From Candidatus Sericytochromatia bacterium (GTDB taxonomy: Bacteria; Cyanobacteriota; Sericytochromatia; UBA7694; JACMQJ01), in the NCBI GenBank assembly GCA_026004035.1, contig BPII01000006.1:78296-142295 (forward strand): DNA of 64,000 nt, given 5' to 3'. The notes under the pieces are model-generated. The model ran no database searches, had not been told where the DNA came from, and was given only the letters and a program-made list of their open reading frames with translations. Below are positions 47,661 to 59,114 of the stretch, piece after piece. Every line of letters starts with the position of its first letter. The stretch's first letter is position 1. The position numbers were made by a program, and so were the translations under genes.

Positions 47661-50600
47661 CTAACCTGATTGATATAATTCTAATAAATCAGAATATTTG
47701 TTCATACATTCTTCTGCTTTATCTATTTTGTCTAAGTTCTTATAGCAAACAGCCATATTTTTCCATAATTCAGGTTCAAATCCTTTTATAGAAATTGCTT
47801 TCTGGTAACAAGCTAAAGCATCTGGAAATTTATTTTTCATCAAGAATAAATTACCCATACTAAACCATGCATCGTATATTTCAGGATTTACTTCAACTAT
47901 TTTTTGATAATTTGATATAGATGAATTAATATCATTTTTTTCTTTATATAATTCAGCTATATTCATTAATATTTCTGGATTATCTTGACTTAGTCTTAAT
48001 GCTCTATTAAAATAATTGAGTGCTTCATTGTATTTTTTTTGATTAAAACAAACTTTGCCAATAAGATTCCATGCTTGATAATTTTTAGGATTATTTGATA
48101 AAACTTTTTCATGCATTTTAATAGCTTTATCATATTCTCCCATCATATTATATGTAATACCTATACTATTTAATGTTTTGTCATTATCAGGCTTTATGCT
48201 TAATGCTTTATTGTATAAACTTAAAGCTTTTTCAAAATCTTTACTAGCTCTATATGAATCAGCTAATTTATTTAAAATATCTACATTTTCTTTTAATAAT
48301 AATAATTTTTCATAGAACTCTATGGATTTTTTATATTTTTTTATATCATAATAAGCACTTCCTAGCGATGACAAAACCTTTAAGTTTTTACTATTTATAT
48401 AGTAAGCTTTTTCATAACAAGATATAGCTTGTTTCATCTCACTTCTTGATTTAAAGTAATCACCTAAATCTCTCCATATTTCATCAGGATTATCTCTATT
48501 TTCACAATACTTTTCATAATATTGCATAGTTTTATAATATTTTTGTAAGTATATATAGCAATCACCTATTTTAGAATAAACTTCTATTTTCTGTGGATTT
48601 AAACTTAATATTCTTTCGTAAGACTCAATAGCTTTTTCATATTTTCCCATTTTTTCTAAACAAAATCCATAATTAAACCATGCTTCTTCTATTCTAGGGT
48701 CTATTTCTATTACTTTTGAAAAACAGGAAGCTGCACTTATATAATTTTCTTTATTTAAAAATTCTAATCCTACACTCATCCAAGCTCTTTTATATGTAGG
48801 TGCTATTTCTGTAGATTTTTGATATAATTCACTAGCTTTTAATCTATTATTTCCTAATTTATAAGCATCGCCTAAATTACAATATACTTCAGGTATATTT
48901 GGATTTATAGAAATAGACTTTTCAAAATACATTAGTGATTTATCTCTTTCTCCTTTCTCTAAATATAATAATCCAAGATTATTCCATACTTCATAATCTC
49001 TAGAATTTACAGATATTGCTTTATTTAAAAAATTTTCAGCTGTGTCGAAATCTTTTAAATTTACGTAGCTAAGTCCTATTTTATTTAAAACAAAATAGTT
49101 ATTTGGATCTATACTCAAAGCTTTACTGTAATATTGAATAGCTTTAGTATAATTTGATATATTAAAATAATTTGTAGCTAGTCTTTTTATAGTCTTGAAA
49201 TCATTTGGTTTTAATAAAATTAACTTTTCACTTATTTCTATTGCTTTATTATAATCTTCTAATTCTTCATAACAATCACATAATCTTTCTATTGCTTCTA
49301 ATGATTTAGGATTTAAATCTATACATTTTTTAAAACATCCAGCAGAAGAATAAAAAGCTTTTTTATCAAAATAATCATTACCTAATCTAAACCATATTTT
49401 TTCAGCATTTTGATTTTTATATAAAGCTTTTTCATAACATTTTAAAGATTCAGTATAATCTCCAATATTATCGTAATTAACACCTAGTTGATACCAAGCA
49501 TCTAAATTTTCTGGATTTAATTTTACTACTATTAAATATGCTTCTATAGCTTTATCATATCTTTTTAACATTTCATAGTTAAAAGCTAATCTAAACCAAG
49601 CTTCTTGATGAGTAGAATATATATTTGTAACTTCTGAAAATGCACCTATTGCTTTAGAATAATTTTTCTTTTCTTCATAATTTAATCCTATTTCAAACCA
49701 AGCTGGAAAACATTTATCATCTATATCTATAGCATTTTGAAAATATTGTAATGATGTTTGTATATCTTTAAGTTCTTTATAAATATATCCCAAATTGCAT
49801 AAAACTTCTGTACTTTTACTATTTAAATTAAGAGCTTCTCTAGCATACTTAATAGCTAAATCATAATCCTTTAGTATTCTATAGCATCTTCCTATTGAAT
49901 TCCATGCTCTATAATCATTACTTTGTAAGTTTATAGAATATTCATATACTTTTATTGCTTCTGTATAATTGTTTAAAAGTTCGTAACAATAACCTATTTT
50001 ATTACATATATCTAAATTATCATTATCTAAATTAAAAGCTTCTTTATAATATCTTAGAGCATTACCTATTTCATCAATTTTTTCATAACATTCAGCCAAA
50101 TAAAAATAAGGTTTATAATTGTTTGGTATTAATTCTGTCAATTTATGGTAAGTTTCTATTGCTAAATAATAATTATTTGATTTTTTATATAGTTCAGCTA
50201 TAAAATATAAGCTTGAAATATGGTCAGGATTGTATTTAAGTAATATTTTTAAAGTTTGTATAGCATCGTCGTAATTATCTAGTAAAAATAATACTCTAGT
50301 TTTTAAAGCTAGATATAAAATATTTTCTTTTTCAAAATTAATTAATATATTATATGTATTTATTGACTTTTCATAATCTCCAAGCTTTCTATATATTCTT
50401 GCTATAAAATTCCAAGCTTTTAAATTTTTATTATTTATTTCTACTACTTTTTGAAAACAGCTAATAGCTTTTAAGTATATTTTCCTTCTAAAGTTTTCAC
50501 CACCTAAAAGTAACCACAATTCTTCATCAGCATCATTTATATTAATTGCTTTTTCTAGATTTTCTAATAAGTAATCATAATTTGATAATTTTTTGTGAGT

Positions 50601-53600
50601 AATAGCTAATTCTTTGTAAAAAATATAATTTTCAGGTTCTAATGTAATAGCTTTTTCATACATTAGTAAGGAAGATTGATATTCTTTCTTTCCAAAAAAA
50701 GATTTTCCAAGATAGTAAAATATCTTTGGTTCATCTGGTGTTATCTCCATTGCTTTATTTAAGCATTCTATAGCTGAATCAAATCGTTCTCTTTTTATTA
50801 ATTCTTCAGCAATTTTTATCCATAATTGAGCGTCTCTTTGATTTAGAGATACAGCTTTTTGATAATTTATCATTGCTGCTTCTAAATCATTTATTTCAGA
50901 ATATGTAAGTCCTAAATAATAGAATGTTTCATAATCTTGAGAATATATTTCAGCTGATTTATTTAGTGAGTATATTGCATCATTAAATTCTTTTGATTTT
51001 AAATTAGATATACCTAATTTTTTCCATAATACATAATCATTTTGCCTTATCTCTATTGCTTTTTGATAACATTTAGATGAATATCTAAATGCTTCTTTCT
51101 TCTCTAAATTACTGGCAAGTTTAAGCCATTCTATATCAGCTTTATCATCATTTTTTAAAGCTTTTGAAAATGCTTCAATTGTTTTATGATAATTTCCAAC
51201 TTCAAAGTAACAAGTACCTATTCCTTTCCAAGCTGATAAATCATTTGGAACTATTGATAAATATTTTTCATAACATTGTATAGCATCATCTAATTTATTT
51301 AATATTAAGTATATTTTTGCCATTCCGTCATAAGCACTTGAAAATCCTTGATTTATTTCAGATGATTTTTTATAACATTCAAGAGCTTTTACATATTCTT
51401 TTTTATCAGTGTATATATTAGCTATTTCATACCATGCTTGATAATTTAAATTATTACATTCTATAGCTTTTTGAAAATTATCTAAAGCTCTATCAATATC
51501 ACGAATTGAATCTAAAAATATTTTTCCAATACTATAATAAGCTTTGTCTAAATTAGGAGAGTACTTTAAAGCACTCTCAAAACAATTTAATGCTAATTCA
51601 TGTTCATTTATTTCATAATAAACTGTGCCTAAAGTAATCCAAGATTGTGAATACTCTTTATTAATTGATATTGCTTTCTCTAGTGTTTTTATAGCTTCAT
51701 TATAATTTTTTATACAAAAATATGACAATCCTAATTTTTCTAATGTTTGATAATCTCTAGAATAAACTACTATATATTTTTTAAAATGATTTATAGCATC
51801 ATTATAATTTTTCAATTCAAGGTATGTGTTACCTAATCTTTTATGGATTTTAAATTCTCTGGGTGCAATTTGTGTAACTTTTAGAAATAAATTTAAAGCT
51901 TTTTCATAATTTTTTTCTTCATATTCTAAATCACCTAAACTTTGTAGAGCAAGAAATTCATTATTATCTAAATCATATATTTGTAAATATATTTTCTTTG
52001 TTTCTTCTATATTTCCTTTTCTATAATTTAGTTCAGCTAGTTTATACAAAGTAGAAATATTATTTGGTATTCTTGTTAATATTGCTTCATAAATTTCAAT
52101 TCCTTTCTCTTCTTGACCATTTAGAATATAAGCATTTGCTAATGATTCGAGAAAGGATATATTTTCAGGATCATTTTCCAATGCTTTCTCAAAGCAAGCT
52201 ATTGCTTTTTGATATCTTCTTCTTTGTAAATGATTTAAACCTATTTTATGCCAAGCTGAATACAATTTATTATCTAGTTCAACAGCTTTTTCAAAGTTAA
52301 TAATTGATTCTTCGTAATTTTTTAATTCATAATTTATATTTCCTAATGTATATAATATAAATGAATCATCTTTTTTTATGTTATATGCTGATAAACAAAA
52401 AGATAAAGCTTCATCATATTTTTCTAGATTATATAAATTATTTGCAAGATAAACTAAAGCAAGATATTCTTTTGAATTTTTGTTTATTATATTTTCATAT
52501 ATTTTGATTGAATTTTGATAATCTTGTAATCTTTCATAGCATTTAGCCATTTTATATAATAACTTTATATCATTAGGGTAAATTTTAAGAACTTTTTGAA
52601 AATATTTTATAGCTTCATCTAAATTATTTAAATCAAAATAAATATTCCCAATTTCTAATTCAATTTGATAAATTTCTGGTTTTATTTCTAAAATTTTTTT
52701 ATAGTTTTCTAAAGCTAATTCTAAATTATTTGATTTTTGATAAAGCTTTGCAAGTTTAAAATAAGCGTCTATTATGTTTGGATTTAACGATATTACTTTT
52801 TTATAATAATTTTCTGCTTTATCTAATTTATTACTCTTTCTGTATATATCAGCAAGTTTAATCATTACTTTTGTATTATTTGAATTTCTTTTTATTTCTA
52901 ATAAATAATATTTTTCTGCCTTATCTAATTTATTCAATTTTTCATATATACCAGCTAATATTTCATATATATCTTCAACAAAATTGTTATCAAGTGCTTT
53001 TTCAAAACATCTTATAGATGATTCATAATTTCCTTTTTCTAAAAATTCTTTACCTAGTTTATACCAAGAACTAGAATCATAAGAATCTAACTCTGTAATT
53101 TTTTGATATATTTCAATTGCTTTATCTTTTTTATTATTTTCTTCATAAATTTTTGCTATTAATTTAAGCGAATTAATATGTTCAGGATCTATTTTTACTG
53201 ATTTAGAAAGCAAAGTATATGCCATCTTCTTATTATCTTCATCGTAATATATTTTAGATAATTTGTAGTAAATATCAGAATTATTATAATTTAAACTAAT
53301 TATTTTTTCTAAAATAGATTTTTCTTTATCTTTTTTTCCTTGTAATTCATAAATTTTTGCTAATGACTTAAGAGTTGGAATATGATTATTTTTTTCCTGT
53401 AAAAAAAGTATGTAAAATTTTTCAGCTTTATCATAATCATTTAATTTTTCAGATAAATTAGCTATGTTTAGTATATTCTGTATATTATCTGGTCTTATTT
53501 CATATATTTTTTCATATATATTTAGTAAATTATTTACATCATTATTTTTAGAGTAAATTAATGATAAATTATTTAAAGCTAATAAATTATTTTTATCTAT

Positions 53601-54124
53601 GTCTAAAACTTTATTATATGCTAATATTGCATTTTCAAAATCACCTTTTTTATAATACAAATTTCCTAAATTAAACCAAGCTTGATAAATATTTGGATTT
53701 AAATTACAAACGTTTTTGTAAGCTAAAATAGCATTATCAATATCTGATAATTTATTATATATACTTGCTATATTAAACCAAATTTGATAACTATTATTAT
53801 ATTCAAGTGCTTTTTTATAATTTTCCAATGCTTTTTCATTTTCATTTAAGCAAGATAATATATTTGCAGTTAGTAAATAAAAATTTTGATTTTCAAATTC
53901 TGTTCCTTTTAATTGATTAATCGTTAATAAAGCTTCTTCATATTGTTCTAAATTGTTAAGGGTTTGAACTAATTCTAATATTAATTTATAATCTTGAGGA
54001 TTTTTTTTATTTCACTTTTTAATAAACTAACTTTTTCTAAATTCAATTCTCTTTCCAAAAAAGCTTTTTGTAATCTATTTGTATCAGCTTTAACTTTAAC
54101 TTTTTCTTTTTTTATATTATCCAT
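47661..54124 (-). CDS. Giant TPR-repeat protein, about 2,150 residues (one frameshift near the start)
   Basis: Starting at ATG 54124 the product begins MDNIKKEKVKVKADTNR. At the A8 run near 54001-54008 one base appears to be missing (or two extra). Repair joins it to the uninterrupted 2,055-residue frame ending at 47661. The whole length is tetratricopeptide repeats, on the order of 60 units of 34 residues ('AW..lG..Y..l..Y-kAI..y-kAL.i.P.n'). There is no signal, membrane segment or catalytic domain. Such a solenoid would be very long, a scaffold for protein complexes. The frame is intact over 6.1 kb, so it is under selection. Confidence 0.9.
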
Positions 54125-54239
54125 TTATTTATTCTCTGCATAATAAATTAAATTATAAATTAATAATAAATTGATTTTCTATAAACTTATTCTTTACTAT
54201 GTTAAATGCGTGTTATATTTTAATTAGATTTTTTTTTAT

Positions 54240-55718
54240 TTAAGTAATAATATTGCTTCTTTTGTTTTGAAATAATCTCAAAGATAAGAATAAAGTAATA
54301 ATACTTATTATACAAGCATATGTTATTGATTTTATTATTGAATCTGCTAAAGCATTTGAAAGTATATTAAGAGATTGTTCGGGTAATGATAATCTTAAAT
54401 TATAACCAAGTATTTTATGAGGATTTTCATATAATTCTTTTAAAGATTCTTTATAAGGTAAAATATAATATTTGAAATTTGTTATTTGAATACCACCTAA
54501 TATAGAATTTCCAAGAGTTCCACCTATATTTCTAAATAACTGAATACCAGCAGTTACTTTACCTATATTATTTTTATCAGCGTTTGATTGAGCTATAAAA
54601 AGAGTAGTATTTGATATTGAGCCCATACCAAAACCTAGAAATATACAAGAAATAATTAATTTTGTGTATGAGAAATCTTTTAATGTTGTTAAAATAAAAA
54701 AACCTATTATCATTGATATACTGCCATATATAACAAAGTTTCTAGCACCCCATTTATTTATTTTATTTCCTGATAATATCGACCCTGTAGTCCATGATAA
54801 AGATAAAAACATTAATATTTTTCCTACTTGATTTGAGGTATCTCCTATATATCCTTGAATAAATAATGGCAAAAAATTTATAGTTGAAAATAAGCAAGAA
54901 GCAGCAGTAAAATTAATCATAAAAGGAATTCCAAAAGATGGATTTATAAATTCTCTTATAGGTAATATAGGTTCATCAAATTTTTTCTCATGTTTTATTA
55001 AAAATAATAAAAAAACTATTCCAAAAAATAAAATTATCATTTTTTGATTATTGAAATTTTTATCTCCAAAGCTTAGTAGCGGATATATAATTAATGTCAT
55101 AGTTATAGAAAATAAAATAATTCCTCTATAATCTATAATTTTATTAGATGTGTGGTTTTGTTTAATATATAAAAATTTTGAGATTAAAAAAATAATTATT
55201 ATTCCTATTGGAACATTGAAATAAAATGCCCAACGCCAACCAATAGTATTATCAAATATTGAACCTAAAACTGGACCAGTTAAACTAGCTATTGACCACA
55301 TAGCACTAAGTACTGATTGCATTTTTGCTCTTTTATCATCAGTAAAAATAATTGCAAATAATATATAACTCATTGTTATAAGACCACCAGCACCTATTCC
55401 TTGTATTCCCCTATATATTATTAGTTCAATCATTGAATTAGAAAGACCACATAATCCTGAACCAATAGTAAATATCAAAATTGCTATTATTGTAAATAAT
55501 TTGTATCCATACATATCAGATAATTTGCCATATAAAGGTAATGTTACAGTAGATAAAAGTATAAATACTACACTAAGCCAAGGATATAATGTTAAACCAC
55601 CTATTGAAGATATGACAGAAGGCATAATTGTAGTTGTTATCATATTCTCAATAGCAGCTAAAAACATAACTGTCATTATGCTGAATATAGCTATTTTATT
55701 TACTTTATTTTCTACCAT
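54240..55718 (-). CDS. MFS multidrug exporter, DHA2 family (14 membrane segments)
   Basis: The 492-residue membrane protein has the DHA2 pattern. TM1 is 'MTVMFLAAIENMITTTIMPSV'-like with the conserved acidic position. Motif A 'GKLSDMYGYK' lies between TM2 and TM3. Motif C-like 'GPVLGSIFDNTIGWRWAFYFNVPIG' is typical of 14-TM drug:H+ antiporters. The C-terminal half has further paired helices. It likely exports lipophilic or cationic compounds by proton antiport. It is monocistronic, with no regulator next to it. Confidence 0.88.
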   Translation of the reverse strand: MVENKVNKIAIFSIMTVMFLAAIENMITTTIMPSVISSIGGLTLYPWLSVVFILLSTVTLPLYGKLSDMYGYKLFTIIAILIFTIGSGLCGLSNSMIELIIYRGIQGIGAGGLITMSYILFAIIFTDDKRAKMQSVLSAMWSIASLTGPVLGSIFDNTIGWRWAFYFNVPIGIIIIFLISKFLYIKQNHTSNKIIDYRGIILFSITMTLIIYPLLSFGDKNFNNQKMIILFFGIVFLLFLIKHEKKFDEPILPIREFINPSFGIPFMINFTAASCLFSTINFLPLFIQGYIGDTSNQVGKILMFLSLSWTTGSILSGNKINKWGARNFVIYGSISMIIGFFILTTLKDFSYTKLIISCIFLGFGMGSISNTTLFIAQSNADKNNIGKVTAGIQLFRNIGGTLGNSILGGIQITNFKYYILPYKESLKELYENPHKILGYNLRLSLPEQSLNILSNALADSIIKSITYACIISIITLFLSLRLFQNKRSNIIT

Positions 55719-56072
55719 AGAAAAAAATATACATTAATAAATTTAATAAAAAAGAGTATAGATAATAAACTTATTATTAAATTACTTTAAATCAGAGATT
55801 TAATCTTATACCAAACTACATAAATAACAAGAAATAATAATAGAATTTGTGATATTACTTTCAAATTAATAAATGCCTAGAAATATTTTCTCTATTTGAT
55901 AAGAGGTTAATATTAATAAAATATTTTAATTAAAGTTAAGTACTTTAATTTTATGTTTAACATTTTTAGAAAATTTTAAATTATAATTAATTTTTTTTAA
56001 AATAAAGATATTTTTTATTAAATAACCTATATTTTAAAATAAGTTTTTATTTTTGGGGGTAAAAAAAGAAAA
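55719..56072. other. Intergenic region, mostly featureless
   Basis: There is no gene in these 354 bases. Bases about 55840-55925 ('AAATATTTTCT', 'GATAAGAGG', 'ATATTACTTTC') weakly resemble parts of the family 2 MITE at 28831 and 56849, in shuffled order. GGGGGT ahead of the ATG at 56073 is a possible ribosome site. Confidence 0.35.
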
Positions 56073-56789
56073 ATGACACAAGTTGGTTCAACAAGATATG
56101 TTCAGCAAGCACAAACTCAAAAGCCTGTTCAGCAAGCACAAACTCAAAAGCCTGTTCAGCAAGCACAAACTCAAAAGCCTGTTCAGCAAGCACAAACTCA
56201 AAAGCCTGTTCAGCAAGCACAAACTCAAAAGCCTGTTCAGCAAGCACCTAAAGATACTTCTCAAGTAAAAACTCAGCAATGTAATATTAAAGGCCAAGAA
56301 GTTAAAGATCCAGGACAAGTAAAATTTAATCAACATGAAAATGGCACTGTAAAAACTGTATGTAAATATGCTACTAAAGCAGTAAAAGTAGCAGAAGTTA
56401 CTGAAAAAGTTGTTGATAAAGCAGCAAAAGTAGTTTCAGTAGCAAAGCCTGTTGCCCATGCAATTCACCATAGCCCAATTCCTGGAGTTTTATCAAAAAC
56501 AGCAGCAGTTCTAACACCTGTATCAGCTGCTCTTGATTTAGCTGACACTATTCACTATGGTAAAAAAGCATCTGAGGCAAAAACTCAAAGTGAAAAAAAT
56601 AAATATGCTGTTAAAGCAACAATATCAGCTATTTCTTTTGGTGTAAGTGCTACGGCAGCTATGACAGTTGGTGCTTGTGCTCTAGCTGGTGTAGGTATGG
56701 CTGTTGCAGCTCCTGTGGTTGGTGCAGCAGCAGTAGTTGGATTAGTAGGATGGGGAGCAAAAGCTGCTATAGATTATTTCTGGAAATAA
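56073..56789 (+). CDS. Protein with N-terminal 9-residue tandem repeats and C-terminal hydrophobic helices
   Basis: Residues about 10-58 are five copies of VQQAQTQKP plus a partial sixth. They are followed by a hydrophilic linker and a predicted helical domain. The last 50 residues are Gly/Ala-rich hydrophobic segments ('VGACALAGVGMAVAAPVVGA') ending in 'AAIDYFWK'. No signal peptide is seen. I recognise no family. Small-residue membrane hairpins of this sort occur in pore-forming and secreted effector proteins, but that is speculation. It is monocistronic between two empty regions. Confidence 0.65.
   Translation: MTQVGSTRYVQQAQTQKPVQQAQTQKPVQQAQTQKPVQQAQTQKPVQQAQTQKPVQQAPKDTSQVKTQQCNIKGQEVKDPGQVKFNQHENGTVKTVCKYATKAVKVAEVTEKVVDKAAKVVSVAKPVAHAIHHSPIPGVLSKTAAVLTPVSAALDLADTIHYGKKASEAKTQSEKNKYAVKATISAISFGVSATAAMTVGACALAGVGMAVAAPVVGAAAVVGLVGWGAKAAIDYFWK
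56100..56247 (+). repeat. 27-bp minisatellite, 5.4 copies
   Basis: The 27-base unit starts GTTCAGCAAGCACAAACTCA and repeats without any change at 56100-56234, then partially to about 56247. The unit is a multiple of three, so copy-number change would keep the frame and only alter the VQQAQTQKP stretch. The perfect identity points to recent expansion. Confidence 0.95.
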
Positions 56790-57049
56790 ATTTAAAGTAC
56801 TTTGTAAGTATTATTTATATTGATTTTTGAGAATTTTATAATATTTCTAACCTTAACAATGAAATTAAGAATTAGCTAAAAATATTTTCTTTACTCGATA
56901 ATTAAAAGAATTATTATAACTTATAAAAATTAAAAATAATAAAATATTTTATATTTTTTCTATTTAATATTATTATCTAATTGTGAATATTACTTTACAC
57001 TAAATTTATAGTTTCTAATTTTATAACAATTTTGATATAATATCTAACT
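56790..57049. mobile_element. MITE-like element, family 2, second copy
   Basis: From about 56849 (AACCTTAACAATGAAATTA) to about 57017 the sequence matches the element at 28831-29080 in reverse orientation. It shares 'AGCTAAAAATATTTTCTTTACT' in part and, at the other end, 'ACTAAATTTATAGTTTC'. The second end is less well preserved. It lies just upstream of folD. Confidence 0.55.
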
Positions 57050-57901
57050 ATGACTATAATAATTGATGGAAAAGAAATTTCAAAAAAAATATTAGCTGAA
57101 ATAAAAGCTGAAACAAAGTTATTATACAATAGATATGAAGTTAAACCAGGTCTTGCTGTAATAATTGTTGGTAACAATCCAGCATCTAAAATATATGTAA
57201 AAAGAAAGAGACAAACATGTCAATCTTTAGACTTTTATTCAGAAGACTATGACTTAGATGAAAGTATTACAGAGAAAGAACTTTTAAATCTTATAAGTGA
57301 TTTAAATAATGAGCCATCAATTCATGGAATACTAGTTCAATTACCTTTACCTAAACATTTGAATGAAAAAAAAATACTTAACTTTATAAATTATCAGAAA
57401 GATGTTGATGGATTTCATCCTATTAATCAGGCATCATTACTTACAAATGAAAGTTTAATATTACCTTGCACTCCACTTGGAATTTTGGAATTGTTAAAAA
57501 TATACAATATAGAAATTGAAGGAAAACATTCAGTAATAATTGGTAGAAGTAATATAGTTGGAAAACCCTTGTCTTTAATGTTATTGAGAGAAAATGCAAC
57601 TGTAACAATATGTCATTCTAAAACTTTTAATTTAGAACATTACACAAAACAAGCTGACATATTAATATCAGCAGTTGGAAAACCTCAATTTATAAAAGAA
57701 AATATGGTAAAAGAAAATTCTGTTGTAATTGATGTTGGTATAAACAGACTTGAAGATGGTAAATTAGTTGGTGATGTTGATTTTGAAAATGTTAAAAATA
57801 AAGTTTATGCAATCACTCCTGTTCCTGGTGGTGTTGGTCCTATGACAATAGCAATGCTTATGAAAAATACTCTATTAGCTTGTAAAAAATTATCTTTATA
57901 A
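57050..57901 (+). CDS. folD: Methylenetetrahydrofolate dehydrogenase / cyclohydrolase
   Basis: FolD interconverts 5,10-methylene-THF and 10-formyl-THF using NADP, supplying one-carbon units for purines and fMet. Visible signatures are 'AVIIVGNNPASKIYVKRK' (catalytic Tyr-x3-Lys region), 'GILVQLPLPKHL', 'DVDGFHPIN', 'VIIGRSNIVGKPLSLML' (NADP loop) and 'PVPGGVGPMTIAMLM'. At 283 residues it is normal. It should share its pool with gcvP at 60.7 kb. The gene converges with the ABC ATPase gene, 2 bases apart. Confidence 0.97.
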   Translation: MTIIIDGKEISKKILAEIKAETKLLYNRYEVKPGLAVIIVGNNPASKIYVKRKRQTCQSLDFYSEDYDLDESITEKELLNLISDLNNEPSIHGILVQLPLPKHLNEKKILNFINYQKDVDGFHPINQASLLTNESLILPCTPLGILELLKIYNIEIEGKHSVIIGRSNIVGKPLSLMLLRENATVTICHSKTFNLEHYTKQADILISAVGKPQFIKENMVKENSVVIDVGINRLEDGKLVGDVDFENVKNKVYAITPVPGGVGPMTIAMLMKNTLLACKKLSL

Positions 57902-57902
57902 T

Positions 57903-59114
57903 TTAATTAAATTTTGAAATAAATTCATCTATTGAATTATATTTTGGCTCTATTTGATTTAATAGCTCTAAGGCTAACCCATTTGTAAAATCTCTTTCTT
58001 TTAAATTACTTTTATCCATTATCACATGCTTACCATTTTTATAAGCAAAAAATAACTCCTGTAGATTTGCTAAATTTCCTTTTCCAAAAGGAACATTACT
58101 TAAATATATATAATTAACTTCATTTAATTTTTGTCTTAATTTAATAATATTTTCATCTTTTATATAAGAAAATGGTTCTTCTTCTATTATTTCTAAATTA
58201 TTTTTTTTAGCTATTATGTAATCAGAGTCTCCTATATTTAATACTCCTAATGAAACTTTAGCATTAGAATTTGATAACAAATTAATTATATCTATTGCAC
58301 TACCTCCACCACATATTATATGTATTTTTTTGTTTTTTAAATCTAAATACTTATATTTTTTAGGAACAATATATGGTCTATTATTTAAATTGTTATAAAA
58401 AATATCCCACTTATCACCAAAAACATTATTTATATTTTTATAATTTATAACATCATTAGGATGTCCGAAATCAACTATTTGTCCATTATTAATTAAAATT
58501 ATTTTATCAGAAAAATAAGAAGCAATATTTATATCATGTAAAATTGTTATAATTGTAATTTTATTATTCTTGGAAATATCTTTAATTAAGCTAATAATCT
58601 CACTTTGGTAATTTATATCAAGATGAGAAATAGGTTCATCAAGCAAAAGTATTTTAGGTTCTTGAGCTAATGCTTTAGCTAGAATAACTCTCTGTTTTTC
58701 ACCACTACTTAAATCATTTATATTTTTGTTTAAAAATTTGCTTACATTACATAAATTGGCTACTTCTTCTATAATTTTTATATCTTTTTTACTTAAATTT
58801 CCAAAAAAGTTTTGATAAGGATATCTTCCAAAGGATATATAGTCAAAAACTAATATTTTATTCTCAAAATTATTTTCAGCTGGAACAAATGTTCTTATTT
58901 TTGATAAATTTTTTATATTTATATCTTTAATATTTTGATTATCTATATAAACAACACCTTGATAATTGTCTAATATAGAGCTTATTATTTTTAATAATGT
59001 TGATTTACCAGCTCCATTTGGACCTATTATAGAAACAAATTCAGATTTATTTATACTAAATTTTATATTTTTTAATATATTCAAATAACTTAAGTTACTT
59101 ACCTTTAAACTCAT
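57903..59114 (-). CDS. ABC transporter ATPase, cobalamin/iron-siderophore type, with C-terminal extension
   Basis: Residues about 1-250 are a FecE/BtuD-type ATPase: Walker A GPNGAGKSTLLK, signature LSSGEKQRV, Walker B LLLDEPISHLD and the switch His in 'ILHDINIAS'. About 150 further residues follow, with a Rossmann-like start ('IHIICGGGSAIDIINLL') and 'YIYLSNVPFGKGNLANLQELF'. Extended ATPases of this type occur with B12, heme or siderophore importers in other bacteria. The extension may sense the cargo. No permease or binding protein is adjacent. Its start overlaps the LCP gene's stop by one base (TAATG). Confidence 0.88.
   Translation of the reverse strand: MSLKVSNLSYLNILKNIKFSINKSEFVSIIGPNGAGKSTLLKIISSILDNYQGVVYIDNQNIKDINIKNLSKIRTFVPAENNFENKILVFDYISFGRYPYQNFFGNLSKKDIKIIEEVANLCNVSKFLNKNINDLSSGEKQRVILAKALAQEPKILLLDEPISHLDINYQSEIISLIKDISKNNKITIITILHDINIASYFSDKIILINNGQIVDFGHPNDVINYKNINNVFGDKWDIFYNNLNNRPYIVPKKYKYLDLKNKKIHIICGGGSAIDIINLLSNSNAKVSLGVLNIGDSDYIIAKKNNLEIIEEEPFSYIKDENIIKLRQKLNEVNYIYLSNVPFGKGNLANLQELFFAYKNGKHVIMDKSNLKERDFTNGLALELLNQIEPKYNSIDEFISKFN

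Noticed and set aside
56100-56247. CRISPR-like array
   Set aside because: The units are directly adjacent without unique spacers and lie inside a coding frame.
56047-56336. Open frames on both strands across the 27-bp repeats
   Set aside because: They are open only because the repeat unit is a multiple of three; the plus-strand frame from 56073 alone has a ribosome site and continues into a protein-like sequence.
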